Source: Robiginitalea biformata HTCC2501 (GTDB taxonomy: Bacteria; Bacteroidota; Bacteroidia; Flavobacteriales; Flavobacteriaceae). Taken from it: 64,000 bases of DNA. The notes under the pieces are model-generated. The model made no database searches. It had not been told where the DNA came from and saw only the letters and a program-made list of their open reading frames with translations. The translations under genes were made by a program, and so were the position numbers. Shown here one piece after another: positions 27,029 to 41,100 of the stretch. Positions within the stretch are counted from its first letter, which is position 1. Every line of letters begins with the position of its first letter. Location: NCBI RefSeq assembly GCF_000024125.1, contig NC_013222.1, positions 744,001 to 808,000 on the forward strand, read 5' to 3'.

Positions 27029-29170
27029 ATGAAACGCATAGTAATGTTTGTACTGGTGTTGTGCACTGCAGGCCCCCTGGCCCGCGCCCAGGAGGAGAAC
27101 CCGATCCTCGCCTACGAAGTGCCGGCCCAGAACCTGTTGAAGTACAACCGGTTTTTGATCAACCCCACCTTTTCCACGGTGCGGGAGGACAAGTCCTACA
27201 TTAACTTGCTTCATAGAAACCAGTCGGTATCTTTTGACGATAACAACCAGATGTACTTCCTGAGCTACAGCGGTCGGATCGGGGACCGCTCGGGCCTGGG
27301 ATTGAGCCTGTATACGCAGCGGGAAGGGACCCTGAGCAATTACGGGGTACTCGCCAACTACGCCTACGGGGTGAAGCTCAGCGACAAAAGCAATTTTACC
27401 TTTGGAGCCAACCTCTCGTATTACAGCAGCGGTTTTGACGAAAGCCTGGCAAACCCTGTGGAAGACGACCCCTTCCTGAGCGGTTTTCAGAACAGTTCCC
27501 TGCTGACGTTTCAGCCGGGTTTCAACATTTCCTACGGCCCCTTTGACCTTGGGGTGTACGCGGAGAACCTGATTGATTACAATTTGAAGACAAGTGACTT
27601 CATAACCGAATTCAAGGATAAAACCTTCTCGGGCCACCTGCAATATACCCACCAATTCCCGGCTGCAACGGGGATTTTTGAAGAAGGTCGCCTGATGCCC
27701 CTGGCGCGGGTCCGGAAGGTTGGAAAAGACGAAACCGTCCTGGGGGGAAACCTGATCCTTGACCTGCCCAAACTGGGTTGGCTGCAGGGGGGTTACGACA
27801 GTTTTTACGGTGCCTCAGCCGGGATCGGATTCAACATCAACCGGAGGCTTTCCATCGGATACACCATGGAAAAAGGTCTTTCGGACACGCAGGACAACCT
27901 GGGGCTTACCCACGAGATCTCCTTTGCCTATTCCTTTACGCCCAACCTGACCGAAGACCGGGTGATGCTGGAAAACGGATATAGGGATTCCCTGGCAGAT
28001 GCAGATGACGACGCCATAGAAGTAACCGACAAGGACGTCGAAATCGCAGAACTTAAAAGGCGGTTAGCCGAAAACGATGCAATCCTTGCCGAATTGATGT
28101 TCCGTCAGGATTCCCTTGAAAACAGCCGCCAGCGCGAACTGGAACAGCGGTTTGAGATGGTGATGCGCATGGTGCGGCAGGAAACCGGCGGGGAACGCCC
28201 CGACCTGGAAGACAAGGCGCGTCAGGTGTATTTCGTCAACAACGACGCCACGACAACCGGCCGGGACTCAAGCAACATACCTTTCGGTATTAACACTGAA
28301 GACCAACCGGGCAACAACGCCCTGGCCGCCTCCGCAGATACTGCGCGCAAAGAAGAAACCGCACGGGCTGCAGAAACTGCCCGCAGGGCACGCGCTGAAA
28401 AAGCCATCGCCCGCGACCGGGACCGGACAGCGGTTGCCGATGCCGGGGAGCCGGCCAAAGGCCAGACAGCAAATGCTGCCACCCAACCGGAAGCCTCCCG
28501 GGTTAAAAGCCGGAGATTCCGCGACCTGCAGGGTGTACAGGACGGCTACTATGTGGTAGCCAACGTCTACAAGGGCACCACTTATTTGGACAAGTTTATC
28601 AATCGCCTGGAAGCCGACGGTATCGGCGCAGACTATATCGATAACCCGAACAACGGCCTGAAATACGTATACCTCACCCGGTATGACAACTGGGAAGATG
28701 CCGCCCGGGCCGTAAACTCCAAAGTGGACGGCCGCTACCAGGGCGACCTCTGGGTCATGCAGGTAGCCAACCGATTCAGCAACGAAGCTTATGCCGCCAA
28801 TTCACGCCGCATTGAAGAAAAATCCGATCAGTATGAAAGTGATGTGCTGCAGAAGAACGTGGTGGAACGCGACAAGACCTCCGCAGGCGAAATAGCCGGA
28901 GAGGCCTTGATGGGCCAGGGGGGTACTGAATTCTACCTGATTGCCAACGTCTTTGCCAACCCCGGGAATGCCAACCGCTTTGTACGCTACCTGAATTCCC
29001 TGGGGCTCAGTGCCAGTTATTTTATCAACCCGGATAATAACTATCGGTATGTTTACCTGAAGCGGCACGAAAACTGGAACAGCGCACTGATCTCCTACTA
29101 CTCAAAAATCAACAACACGTACGGCGACAAAATGTGGATCATGCGTGTGAGACCCAACCAGATCGCCTAG
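27029..29170 (+). CDS. sprD: SprD-like PorP/SprF-family protein with two SPOR-like modules
   Basis: 713 residues in four parts: signal peptide (about 1-21), PorP/SprF-like outer-membrane barrel (about 22-320, with the typical RFLINPTFS start), a coiled coil and low-complexity alanine/arginine-rich linker (about 330-495), and two tandem SPOR-like modules at about 506-579 (DGYYVVANVYKGT ... GDLWVMQV) and 634-707 (EFYLIANVFANPG ... DKMWIMRV). PorP/SprF proteins help export and anchor type B cargo of the type IX system; the one before it (sprC-like) is such a cargo. Function of the SPOR-like modules is unknown; classical SPOR binds denuded glycan. Its stop codon (TAG) is followed at once by the ATG of sprB. 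Confidence 0.78.
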   Translation: MKRIVMFVLVLCTAGPLARAQEENPILAYEVPAQNLLKYNRFLINPTFSTVREDKSYINLLHRNQSVSFDDNNQMYFLSYSGRIGDRSGLGLSLYTQREGTLSNYGVLANYAYGVKLSDKSNFTFGANLSYYSSGFDESLANPVEDDPFLSGFQNSSLLTFQPGFNISYGPFDLGVYAENLIDYNLKTSDFITEFKDKTFSGHLQYTHQFPAATGIFEEGRLMPLARVRKVGKDETVLGGNLILDLPKLGWLQGGYDSFYGASAGIGFNINRRLSIGYTMEKGLSDTQDNLGLTHEISFAYSFTPNLTEDRVMLENGYRDSLADADDDAIEVTDKDVEIAELKRRLAENDAILAELMFRQDSLENSRQRELEQRFEMVMRMVRQETGGERPDLEDKARQVYFVNNDATTTGRDSSNIPFGINTEDQPGNNALAASADTARKEETARAAETARRARAEKAIARDRDRTAVADAGEPAKGQTANAATQPEASRVKSRRFRDLQGVQDGYYVVANVYKGTTYLDKFINRLEADGIGADYIDNPNNGLKYVYLTRYDNWEDAARAVNSKVDGRYQGDLWVMQVANRFSNEAYAANSRRIEEKSDQYESDVLQKNVVERDKTSAGEIAGEALMGQGGTEFYLIANVFANPGNANRFVRYLNSLGLSASYFINPDNNYRYVYLKRHENWNSALISYYSKINNTYGDKMWIMRVRPNQIA

Positions 29171-32100
29171 ATGAAACCAACCAGACTCAGAAGACTTCTT
29201 CTGGCCTGTCTGTTGCTGACCACAATAGGAGGCCTTGCTCAGGAATACAACTCCTTCGATGTCCGCTACCAGGCGAATCTTCGGGGAGACCTGACATTTA
29301 TAGCCAATAACATCGTCAACCGGCAATCCGGAAGCAACAACCCGGAAGATCCGTATAATGCCACTGGCGACTCTTCCACGTACAACGATTGGCTGAATAT
29401 GCAGTACATCGACGTGGATTCCGACCCATCCACTTTCAGCTCGAGTTCGGCCACCTTTGCCTACGACGACGCCAACTGTAACCTGATTCGGTACGCCGGG
29501 TTGTACTGGTCTGCCACCTATCCGAGCGAACAGGCCGGGCAGGCCGTGGGAACCAACCGGCAAAACGACTTCAACCAGGTCAAATTCCGGGTCCCCGGCG
29601 GCGCCTACGTGGACGTAACGGCCGATGAGGTGCTTTACGACGGATTTACCAGCAGCGACAATTCGATGCGCGAAAACAGCCCGTATGCCTGTTATGCGGA
29701 CGTTACGGCACTCGTAACGGCCCTGGCCGACCCCCAGGGGGAATATACGGTGGCGAACATCCGCTCCGTGGTCGGATCCCTCTCTCCCGGAGGCGGGGCA
29801 GCCGGGGGTTGGACCCTGGTCATCGCCTACGAAAACCCGAATCTCACCGGGAAACTCATCACCACTTTTGACGGCTTTGCCCGCGTGCGAAGCGCCAATC
29901 CCACGGTGGATATCAACTACACCGGCTTCAACACCATCCCGGCAGGCCCTGTAATTGCAGACATTGGAGCAGCCGCGCTTGAAGGGGACAACCGGATTAC
30001 CGGCGACCGCCTGCGCATCAGCTCGGCTTCGGTTTCCGGATTCACGACCATCAGCAACGGGGCCAACCCGTCCAATAACTTCTTTAACAGCAATATCAGC
30101 GAGGACGGGGCAATTGTAAACACGCGAAATCCGAACAGCGTCAATACGCTGGGGTACGACACGGATATGTTTATCCTGAACAACCCGCTCAATTCGGTCA
30201 TCCCGAACAACGAAACAGCCGCCACTTTTCGCTTTACCTCCAACGGCGACCAGTATTACCCATTCTTCAATTCCTTTAACGTGGAGATCATCGAGCCGAA
30301 CATCGTGCTCGAGAAGCGGGTAGAAGACATCGCCGGGAACGATATAACCGGGGCCGGGGTCAACCTGGGGCAGTTGCTCGACTACGTGCTGACGTTTGAA
30401 AACCTCGGGAATGACGACGCCACCAACTATACGATCCGGGACATTCTGCCAATCAACGTCGCTCTGGATGAATCGAACCTCACGCTGCCACCCGGGGTAA
30501 CCTATACCTACGACCCGGGGACGCGGGAAGTGATCTTCTCGATACCGGACAACCTTATCGAGGAAGGCGACCCTGCATCTTCCATCCGCATGCGGGTCCA
30601 GGTGGCCGAAAACTGCTTTGATTTTATCGACGCCTGTACAGACCTGATTCAGAACCTGGCCTATTCCACCTACCAGGGCGTCATCAATACTGCCGTAATT
30701 TCGGACGACCCGAGCGTCTCCGATTTCGATACCTGCGGCTTTGTAACGCCCGGGGCAACAAACTTCCTGCTGGACGACCTGGAAAACTGCGATTTCTCAA
30801 GGGAAGTGGAGCTTTGCGGGACCAGCGTGGTCCTGGATGCCGGCGACAACTTTGACGAGTATATCTGGTACCGGGACAACAACGGGGACGGCCTGATTGA
30901 CGGCGGCGACACGGTCATTGACGACGGGGACCCGGACAACGATCCGAGTACCCAGCGCGTAACGGAGACCGGCCAGTACATCGTGGACAAGATTGTGGCG
31001 GACCCCTGCAAGGGCTTCCAGGAAATCATCACCGTTACGCTTCCCGGTGTCACCCAGGAAAACCCGATCGTCACGCTGATCAACGACACCTCCAATACCG
31101 TGGAAGGCGAGGTGGTAACCTGTGCCAACGACGGAGACCTGCTGCCCAAGATCTTCCTCTGCGGCCTGAACGACACGGAGCTTATCCAAATCAACATCCC
31201 GGATGCCACCAGCATCGTCTGGGAACAACTGGACGAGGCGAGTTGCGCGGATTCCGGGGATGACTGCGCCAACAAGAATTCCGCCTGCGCCTGGAACCAG
31301 GTAGACACGGGCAACGACTTTCTGGCGACCGATGCCGGTGAATACCGCGTGGTGGTCAACTATCAGAACGGTTGCTTTACCCGTTTCTATTTCAACATAT
31401 TCAAGAACCCGCTGGATCCCCAATACGACGTGACGGATATTATCTGCAGCACGCCGGGGAACATCACAGTCACCAACATGCCGGCCCAGTACGAATACCA
31501 GCTGCTGGATGCCGTGAGCGGCAATGTACTGGTGCCTTACAGCGCGAATAACGGCCCGAGCTTCGACATCGCCACCAACGGCGCCTACACCGTAGAAATG
31601 CGGCAGGTGGGCGTGGTGGACGGCTGCGTCTTTTATCTCGAAAACATCGGGGTGCTGGCCCGGGACTTCCAGGTGGATGTCACCACCTCCGACGTGGATT
31701 GCAACGGCCTGGGCGCTATCGATATTTCCGTGCTGAATGTAGAGCCCCAGTACTACTACGAGATCTCCCAGGGAGGCACCGTGGTGGACACTTTCGGCCC
31801 CAGCACCGACAATAACTACAGTTTCGACAATATCAACGCCGGCACCTACGACGTGCGGGTAACCACAGACGACGGGTGTTTGCATACCGAGCAGGTAACC
31901 ATTATAGACAATTCCGACCTGGAACTCGAAGCCCGCGTCTCCCAACACATTAGCTGTAAAGAAGGAAACATCCTCATGTCTTCGGACGGGGGGAGAACGC
32001 CCCATACCTATGCCATCTGGGAATATGTGGACGATGGGGGCGTAACGCAGATTTCCTATGCGACCCCGGCCGATATCCCGGCTTCTGAGTTTCAGACGAG

Positions 32101-35100
32101 CCAGATTTTCGACATCATGGACCCGGGCCAGTATACCTTTGTCGTCGTAGACCGGAACAACTGTTTCTCCATTTCGAATACCGTGGAAATCGAATTTGTC
32201 CCGGCAGCCGACTACAATGCCACTACCGTGGTCGATGTGCTTTGTTTTGGAGAGTCTACGGGTGAAATTCGCTTCAACCTCGTAAGCAGCAATGGATATC
32301 AGCTAACGTACTACCTGTTCGATGCCGCCGGATTTGACGAAGATAATTTCAACTATGCAGATGCATTGGCTACCAACTCCTCGGGTGTTTTTACAGGACT
32401 GCCGGCCGGCGACTACGCCATCGTAATCAACCAGCGGAAAGGGAGTGCAGATTGCGACTATTTTGAATATCAGACCGTATCCCAGCCCGCGTCCGGCCTT
32501 GCCGGTGATGCCGCGCTCACCCAACCGTACACCTGCCTGCAGGATGCCACCATCCAGGCGCAGAACGTCGCCGGAGGTACTGCCCCTTACGAGTACAGCA
32601 TCGACGGGGTCTCCTTTGGGGCTTCCGATACATTCGCCGGTCTGACTGCCGGAACTTACAATATCACTATCCGGGATGCCGCGGGTTGTACCGTGGTAAC
32701 GAATTCAATCACCATCGACCCGCTGAACCCGCCAGACGACCTTACCTTCGCTGCCACCCAGCCCACCTGCCCGGCCCTGGTTTCCGATGTCACGGTAACG
32801 GTCAGCAACGGCACGGCGCCCTTTGTGGTTGAAATCATCGCGCCTGCCGCCCAGGCCGCCGATTCCTCCTCCGGGAACACGGCCACCTTTAACGGGCTGG
32901 CCCCGGACACCTACACCTTCCGCGTCACGGATGACAACGGGTGTACCTATGAAGAGAATTTTACCATCAACCCGGTAACCCCCATTAACGTTTCCGGCGT
33001 TCAGGTTTCGCCTGTCAGCTGTTTTGGCGGATCCGACGGGGAGGCCCGCTACACCGTAAGCGGTTTTGCCACTTCCTACGACTACGCGGTAACCGGCCCG
33101 GCCGCCTTCTCGGGCACGGGGGAGACTAATGCAACCATTGACCTGACCGGCCTGGCTGCGGGCACCTATGACATCACCGTTACGGATACGGATACGAATT
33201 GTACGGATACGGCTTCGGTAACCATCGACGAGCCGGCCAGCCCCCTGGCCTTTACATTCAGCGCCGTACAACCCACTTGTGTCAGCGACGGCTCAGTTAC
33301 CATTTCGGCCAACGGCGGCTGGGGTAGCTATTCCTACCAGCTCACCCAGCCGGATGCCACAGTGCTCGGGCCGCAGGGCAGCGCCACTTTCAACAACCTG
33401 ACACAACTCGGATCCTACACCATTGCGGTTGAGGACGCCAACGGTTGTGTGGAAACCGATACCTTCACCCTGTCCGCCCCGTCCAACCCGACGGTGAGCC
33501 TGGACCCGGTAACCGACCTCTGTTACGACCCGGCCACAGGCGTGAGCCTTACGGCCACTGTTTCGGGGGGTACGGGCCCCTTCTCGTACAGCCTCAATGG
33601 AGGCCCCGGACAATCCGGCAACACCTTCAACAACCTGACCCCCGGCAATTACACGGTGGTGGTTACGGACATGAACGGCTGTACGGCTACTTCTGGTACC
33701 GTCACCATTGAGCCCCAGCTGACCGCCACGTCGGTACTCACCAAGGAGCTCGATTGCTCCGCTTCCCCGGATGCGGTTATCGACGTTACCATCAATGGCG
33801 GGTACGCCCCCTTTGCCTACCAGGTAAACGGCGGGGCCTCCACCCCGGTTGTTGGCAATGCCTTTACCTATACCACCGCCACAGACGGTACTTTTGTGTT
33901 TACGATTACCGACGCGGAAGGCTGTACGGCTGAAACCACCGTGGTGGTCGATCCCATCACCAACCCGGTGGCCACGCACAACGCAACCGACCCCGCATGT
34001 GCCGGGGCATTGGACGGTCAGGTGGAAATCCTGATCGACACAAACTTTGGAACCGCCCCCTACCAGGTGGATTTTGACGGGGCCGGCTTCGGCAGCCAGA
34101 CGGTATTCAGCAACCTGGCAGCCGGCACCTACAACTACACCGTACAGGACGCCAAGGGCTGCTTGTACAACGGCTCGGTAACCCTTACAGACCCGGCCCC
34201 GATTGCAGCCGACGCGGTCCTGGTCCAGGGGTATACCTGCCTGCAGGACGGCAGCATCCAGGCGCAGAATATTACCGGGGGAACACCCGGCTACACCTAC
34301 AGCATCGACGGGGTCAACTTCCAGGCCTCCGACACCTTTACCGGTCTGACAGACGGCACGTACACCATTACTGTACAGGATTCCGCAGGCTGCACGTTTG
34401 TGACGGCCTCCGTGGTGATTCCACCCCTGGACCCGCCCTCCGACATCAGCTTCAGCGCCACCCCGCCGAACTGCCCGGCCGAAGTCTCCGACGTTACCCT
34501 GACCGTTACGGATGGGGTAGGGGCCATCACCTATGAGATTATCGCGCCCGCTGCCGTTAACAATGGCAACAACAACGTATTTACAGGACTTGCCCCCGAC
34601 ACCTATACCTTCCGGGTAACGGATGCCAACGGGTGCTCTTATGACGAAGCCTATACGATCAATCCGGTAACGCCCATCGCGGTTGCCGGTTCCCTAGTGC
34701 AGGATGTAAGCTGTGTAGGCGGATCGGATGGCGCTGTGGATTTTGCCGTCAGCGGCTTCTCCACCACCTATGCCTATTCGGTAACCGGCCCGGCAACCTT
34801 CTCGGGCACCGGGGAAAGCGGCGCGGTCATTAACCTCACCGGTCTGGCTGCCGGCGATTATACGGTGGTGGTTACCGACGAAACCACCAATTGTACCGCT
34901 ACGGACACCGTGACGGTAAGCGAGCCGGCCCTGCCCCTCGCATTTACCTTTACCGTTACCCCGCTGACCTGCGCGGCAGACGGTTCCGTGACCATTTCGG
35001 CCACCGGCGGATGGGGCGCCTATACTTACCAGTTGGAGCAACCCGACGCCAGCGTGCTTGGGCCCCAATCCGGAAATACGTTTACCGGCCTCAACCAGGT

Positions 35101-38100
35101 GGGCACCTATACGATCACCGTGGAGGACGCCAACGGTTGCCAGGTGACCGACACCTTTGACATCACCACGCCGGCCAACCCGGTGGCGAGCATCGACGCA
35201 TCTTCGGATGTCTGCTACGACCCCTCCGGCGGGGCCACCGTAGTGGTGGGGGCTTCCGGCGGCGCGGCGCCCTATTATTACAGCATGAACGGCGGGGCTA
35301 CCCAGACGTCCAATACGTTTGCCGGCCTGGTGCCCGGGAACTATACATTCACGGTGCTGGACAGCAACGGGTGTTCCGATACGGTAGCCTTTACCGTCGA
35401 GCCCCAGCTTACGGGTAATGCAGTACTGACCAAGGACATCGATTGTACGGTATCCCCGGATGCCATCCTGGATGTAACAGTTAACGGGGGGTATGCCCCC
35501 TACACCTATGAGGTGGAAGTTAACGGCGGCGGCTTTACGCCTTATGCCGGAGGCTTCCCTTACACCACGGCAACCCCCGGGACCTACCAGTTCCGGGTCA
35601 CGGACAGCCAGGGCTGCGTGGGCCTGACCAACACGGTTACGGTTACGGCGGCCGTAGACCCCCAGGCCACGGCCACCACCATCGACCCGACCTGTTTCGG
35701 CGACTCCAACGGGGTAGTCGAGATCGATATCGACCCGAATTTTGGGCAAGCCCCCTACCAAGTAGACTTTAACGGAGCGGGATATAGCAACCAGACAGTT
35801 TACTCCGGCTTGCCTGCCGGCACCTACAATTACACGGTAAGGGACGACAAGGGCTGTACGTTTACCGACAGCGTCACGCTGACAGACCCGCCCCTGTTTG
35901 ACGCCAGCATTACCGTGACGGACGTGTCCTGTAGCGGGGCTCCCGGGGGTGGCGACATTCCGGGCCGCATCGACATCTCCATCATCAGCGGGGGGACCCC
36001 GAATTTCACCTATACGCTGTACGACCAGATGAACAATATCGTTCCCGTAACCGGGTCGAACCCCATCGTAAACACAGCGGCAACCAGTGTCTCCTTTGAC
36101 GGCCTGGACTTTGGCGACTACTATGTGCGGATCATCGATGCAAACGGCTGCGAATTCTACCAGAACCCGGTACGCGTCCTGGCCAACCCCTTCCTGACAC
36201 TGGATTCCCAGGCGATCGTGGATTGTGCCACGGGCGGCACGGTGACCCTTTCCGCCGATGGCGGTTCGGGCGATTACAGCTTTAGCATCTACGGCCCGGG
36301 GACCCCGCCAAACTCGGAAACCGCAGGCCCGGGAGCCAATGAAGAACAGGCCGTTTTTCAGGGTTTGAATGCCGGCCAGTCCTATGTGTTTGAAGCTATC
36401 GACAACGTAACCCTGTGTACGAGCTACGTGGAGGTGGACATTCCGGCCCTTTCCGGTATCGAGGTGGTACCCACTCCGGCGGTTAACGACGTGACCTGCT
36501 TTGGCGACACAAACGGCTCCATCGCCTTCCAATTCCAGAATTTTGACGGCACGGTTGCCGACATCAACTACAGTATCCTGGAGGCGCTCACCAACAACCC
36601 GACGGGCTTCTCCGGCACAGTAAGCGGGCCCATGGGCGGCCCTACTCCCCTGGAGACGGTCAACAACCTGCCCCCGGGCGATTACGTCCTCTATTTTGAG
36701 GAAGCCACCAGCCCGTTCTGTTCGAATACCTGGGATTTCCGGATCCTGGAGCCTTCGCCCATTACGTTTAACCTGGTAGACCAAAACAACGCGAATTGCA
36801 ACGAGGATGCCCAGGTTACCGTCCAGGCTACCGGCGGTTCCGGCGGGTTTGCCTACGCCTTTGTGGAAGACGGGGTCGCCCCGGTTCCCGGCGATTTTAC
36901 AGCGAGCAGCTATGCCGAACTCGACCCGGCCGTCAACACGGACTGGGATGCCTATGCCATGGATGCCAACGGCTGTATGACGCCGCCCCTGGACATCGCC
37001 ATCTCCATGGACCCGGAGCCGGTAATATCTGCAGTAGCCAACCAGTGTTCCGCCACCGAAGGCAATTTTGAAATTACCGTTACCCTGGATGTTGCCGGTG
37101 TCGGCCCGTATATGCTGAGCCTGGACGGTGGGGCCTTTCAATCCACTTCCCTGGTGAATGCGGGGGATACCCATGTTTTCACTGGCCTGAGCTCCGGGAC
37201 GCACACCGTGGAAGTCCGCGATTCGAATTCTTGCGGCAACCTCGTTTCCCTGGATATTTTCCCGCCATCCGACCTGACCGCTGAGGCCGTGGTACAACCC
37301 ACCTGTGCCCTGAACGACGGGCAGGTTCTCCTGACGGCATACGGCGGCTCCGGGGTATACACTTACGAACTTTTCCTGGGCGCGGTCAGCGTCACGGGAG
37401 GGCCCCAGGCATCGCCCCTGTTTACAGGGCTGGCGCCGGGCACCTATACTGCCTTCGTATACGACAGCCTTGCCGTCGGCTGTGGGGCTTCTTCCAGCAT
37501 TGTGCTGAACGTCCCCACGAATGTGGCCTTTACCACCTCCGTTACGGACGTGAGTTGTGCGGGCGGTTCGGACGGGGTCATCACCGCAACCCTGGACCCG
37601 GGTCAGGACAACCCGCCCTACACCTACCAGCTCTTTGACGCCCTGGGCATTCTGCCGGTTACCGGCGTACAGTCCAGCCCGGTCTTTACCGGCCTGGCAG
37701 CCGGCGACTATACCGTGCGCGTAACTTCCGGACGCGGCTGCCAGCAAGATGATGTCGTTACGTTGGCAGAACCGACTCCGGTAACCGCATCTGCAACGGC
37801 CACGAGCTTTGCCTGCGCCCCGGACAACACCGTGACCCAGGCGGTAGTTACAATAACCGGTGGGGGCGGAACCGCACCCTACCTGTATAGCCTGGACGGA
37901 GTGAACTTTACGAGCTCCAACACCTTCAACATCAGCGACACAGGTGCCGTCCAGAATTTTACGGCCTATGTGCGGGATGCCAATGGGTGCGAGGAAACCG
38001 ACAACATCAGCATCAGCCCGCTGCCCGTCATCACGGATGTGAACGTAAGCCAGCTTACGGTCATTACCTGCTCCAACGACGAAGTTGTACGGGTTACCGT

Positions 38101-41100
38101 TACCGGCGGTTCCGGCGACTTTGACTTTGACCTGCTCCCGCTGGGGTCGGCTCCCACCCAATCCCCGGGTGCCGGTGTCTACACAGCCGATTTCAACCTG
38201 GCCGCCCCCGGCGATTATGTATTCCGGGTTACGGATAATGGCACGGGATGCTACTTTACGACTACCCCGTATACCGTGGCGCCCTACGATCTGATTGAGG
38301 CTGTAGCCACAGCAATCACCCCGGTAGACTGTTTCGGGGATACGGATGGGGAGCTTTCCCTCCAGGTTAACAACTACGCCGGGAATTACACCTACCAGGT
38401 ATTTGACGGTGCGGGCACCCCGGTAACCGGGGTCGTGCCTGCAGACACCTCGGTGAACCCCCGGACCATCGGCAGCCTGGCGGGCGGCAACTATTACGTA
38501 GAAGTCATCGCCACGGATACGCCTTTCTGCGACGACGTTTCAAACACCGTGACCATCGCCTCCCCGCCAGCGGCTGTGAGCCTGGCGGAAACGGCCAATA
38601 TCAATGCGAATTGCAACACGGGCGCCCAGGTAACGGTTGCTGCCAGCGGCGGCACCCCCGGATATACCTATGCCTTTGTGCCCACCGGAAATATCCCCGT
38701 GCCCGGCGATTATTCGCCCAGTGCCACAGCGGTACTGAACCCGGCCACCTATCCGGCCGACTACGATGTGTACGCTATGGACAGCAACGGGTGTTTCACC
38801 TTTATCACCGTAACTGTGGACGAGGACCCGATGCCCACTGTTACCGCCCCGGCCTACGCCGCAGACCAGTGCGCCTCGGACGGTTCCAGCTACACCTTTA
38901 CCGTTGCAGGATCCGGGATTGCACCCCTGAGCTATAGCGTAGGTGCCGGCTTCCAGGCCTCCCCGACCTTTACGGTAAGCGCCCCGGGCACCTATACGGT
39001 AACTGTCCGAGACGCCAATGGGTGTACGGCTACGGATACGATAACCATCCTGCCGCCCCTGGCCCTGACTGCCCAGCCCACGGTACAGCCCACCTGTGCC
39101 CTGAATGACGGGGAGATCACCGTCACCGCCCAGGGTGGTTCCGGCAGCTATGAATACGACCTGCTGGACGGCGGCGGGGTGAGCGTCAACGGCGGGGTGC
39201 CCCAGGCCTCCAATGTGTTCACGGGTCTGGCCCCGGATACCTATACGGCCATCGTATACGACACCTCCGGCACCGGCTGTGATGCCCAGGCGCCTGTAAC
39301 GCTGGAAACCCCCACACCGGTATCCTTTACCACTGCCGCAGAAGATGTCAGTTGTGCCGGGGGTGCCGACGGTTCCATCACCGTGACCCTCGATGCCGGA
39401 CAGGACAACCCGCCCTATACCTACGAATTGTACGACGGGACGATGACACTCGTGGCAGGCCCCCAGAACAGCCCGCTGTTTACCGGCCTGGCAGCAGATA
39501 ATTACACAGTGCGCGTGCTCTCCGGCAGGGCCTGCGAAGCCAGCCTGGCCCAGGCAGTTGCCGAACCCACGCCGCTGAGCGTCACCGCTGCGGCCACGGC
39601 CTTTGCCTGCGCCCCGGATAATTCGGTGAACACTGCTACCATTACCGCCACGGTTCCGGGGGGAGCGGGGACTGCCCCGTACCTCTACAGCCTGGACAAT
39701 GTCAACTTTCAGGCGTCGAATACCTTTGAAGTGGCAGATACGGGAGCCGTACAGAACCTGACGGTCTATGTGCGGGATGCCAACGGATGTCCGGCTACAG
39801 ACACGGTCACCCTGGACCCGCTGAACGTCTTCACGGCTACCGTGACGCAAAATATCGCCATCACCTGTGCAAACCCGGAGGAAGTCCTCGTTTCCGTAAG
39901 CGATGACGGCAACCCGGCCAACACCTACACGGTGGAGTTGTTGCCCCCGGGCAACCCGAACGGCTCCCTGAACACTGTGGTTTCCAATACGCAGACCACC
40001 TGGGACCTGACCGTCCCCGGCACGTATGTGTTCCGGATTACCGACGATGCCACCGGGTGTTATATCCAGACCGCTCCCTACGAGGTGCCCCCGTACGACC
40101 TGATCCAGGTTGCAGCCGCACCTGTTAACCCCGTTACCTGTTTTGGGGATACGGACGGCGCGCTCTCGGTGAACATTACCGGGTATACCGGAGCCTACGA
40201 CTACGAGGTGTTTACTGCAGCCGGGGTTTCTACCGGCGTGGTCGGAAGTGCCAATACGAGCACGAACCCGCTCACCGTAAATGGCCTGAGCGGCGGCAAC
40301 TACTTTGTCCGTATTACAGAGACTGCTTCGCCTTTCTGTGCCGAAGACTCCAACATCATAACCATTATCTCCCCGGATATGGCGCTGACGGCTGTCGTCA
40401 GCCAGGTAGCCGACGTTACCTGTACGAACGACCAGGGGGAAATCCTGGTGGATCCCACAGGCGGTTACGCACCGTATGACATCGTCCTTACCAATACCAC
40501 CACCGGGCAGGCCTATACGGCCAACAACGTCCAATCCCGCGTGTTTGCCGGGCTTTCCGCAGGTTCCTTTACGGTAGCCGTTACGGATGCCAATGGCTGC
40601 GTCTACAACGATACGATCGACCTGGTTGAGCCGGCGCCCATTGCGGCCGGGATCAATGCGGCCCCCGCCGTCCTCGCCTGCTATGGCGACACAAACGGGG
40701 TAGTTACGGCCACGGGTGTCTCCGGCGGCTCAGGCAGCTACCAGTACAGCCTGAACTATTACGACGCGGCCGGCGCCACTATCGCCTTCTCATCCGGATT
40801 CCAGGCAAGCCCCGTATTTACAGGGCTTGGAGCCGGCATCTACAGCATCACGGTATCCGATGGCTGGAATTGTGATTTGGAAACCGTCCAGGTAACCATC
40901 ACCGAGCCCACCGAAGTGGAAGCCAACCTCATTCAGACGGCATCCATGACGTGTACCACCGACGCAGAGATATACCTGACCGCAACCGGAGGCAACGGCC
41001 CCTACGAATACAGTACGGACGGCACCACCTATTCGCCCATGTCAGGCGGAAACTCCCATACCTTCAGCGTGACGGATGGCACGTTCCAGTACTATGTGCG

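Noticed and set aside
25021..27066. Minus-strand open frame of 681 codons inside the sprC-like gene
   Set aside because: Arginine/glycine-rich translation without domains, antisense of a clear gene.
34694..38161. Minus-strand open frame of 1155 codons inside sprB, and another of 664 codons at 38540-40534
   Set aside because: Both arise from the codon composition of the repetitive GC-rich sprB gene; they have no start signals, no domains and mirror the repeat structure.
32528..40390. CRISPR-like or satellite explanation for the sprB repeats
   Set aside because: The repeats are long, in-frame and protein-coding, and no short identical repeats with spacers are present.
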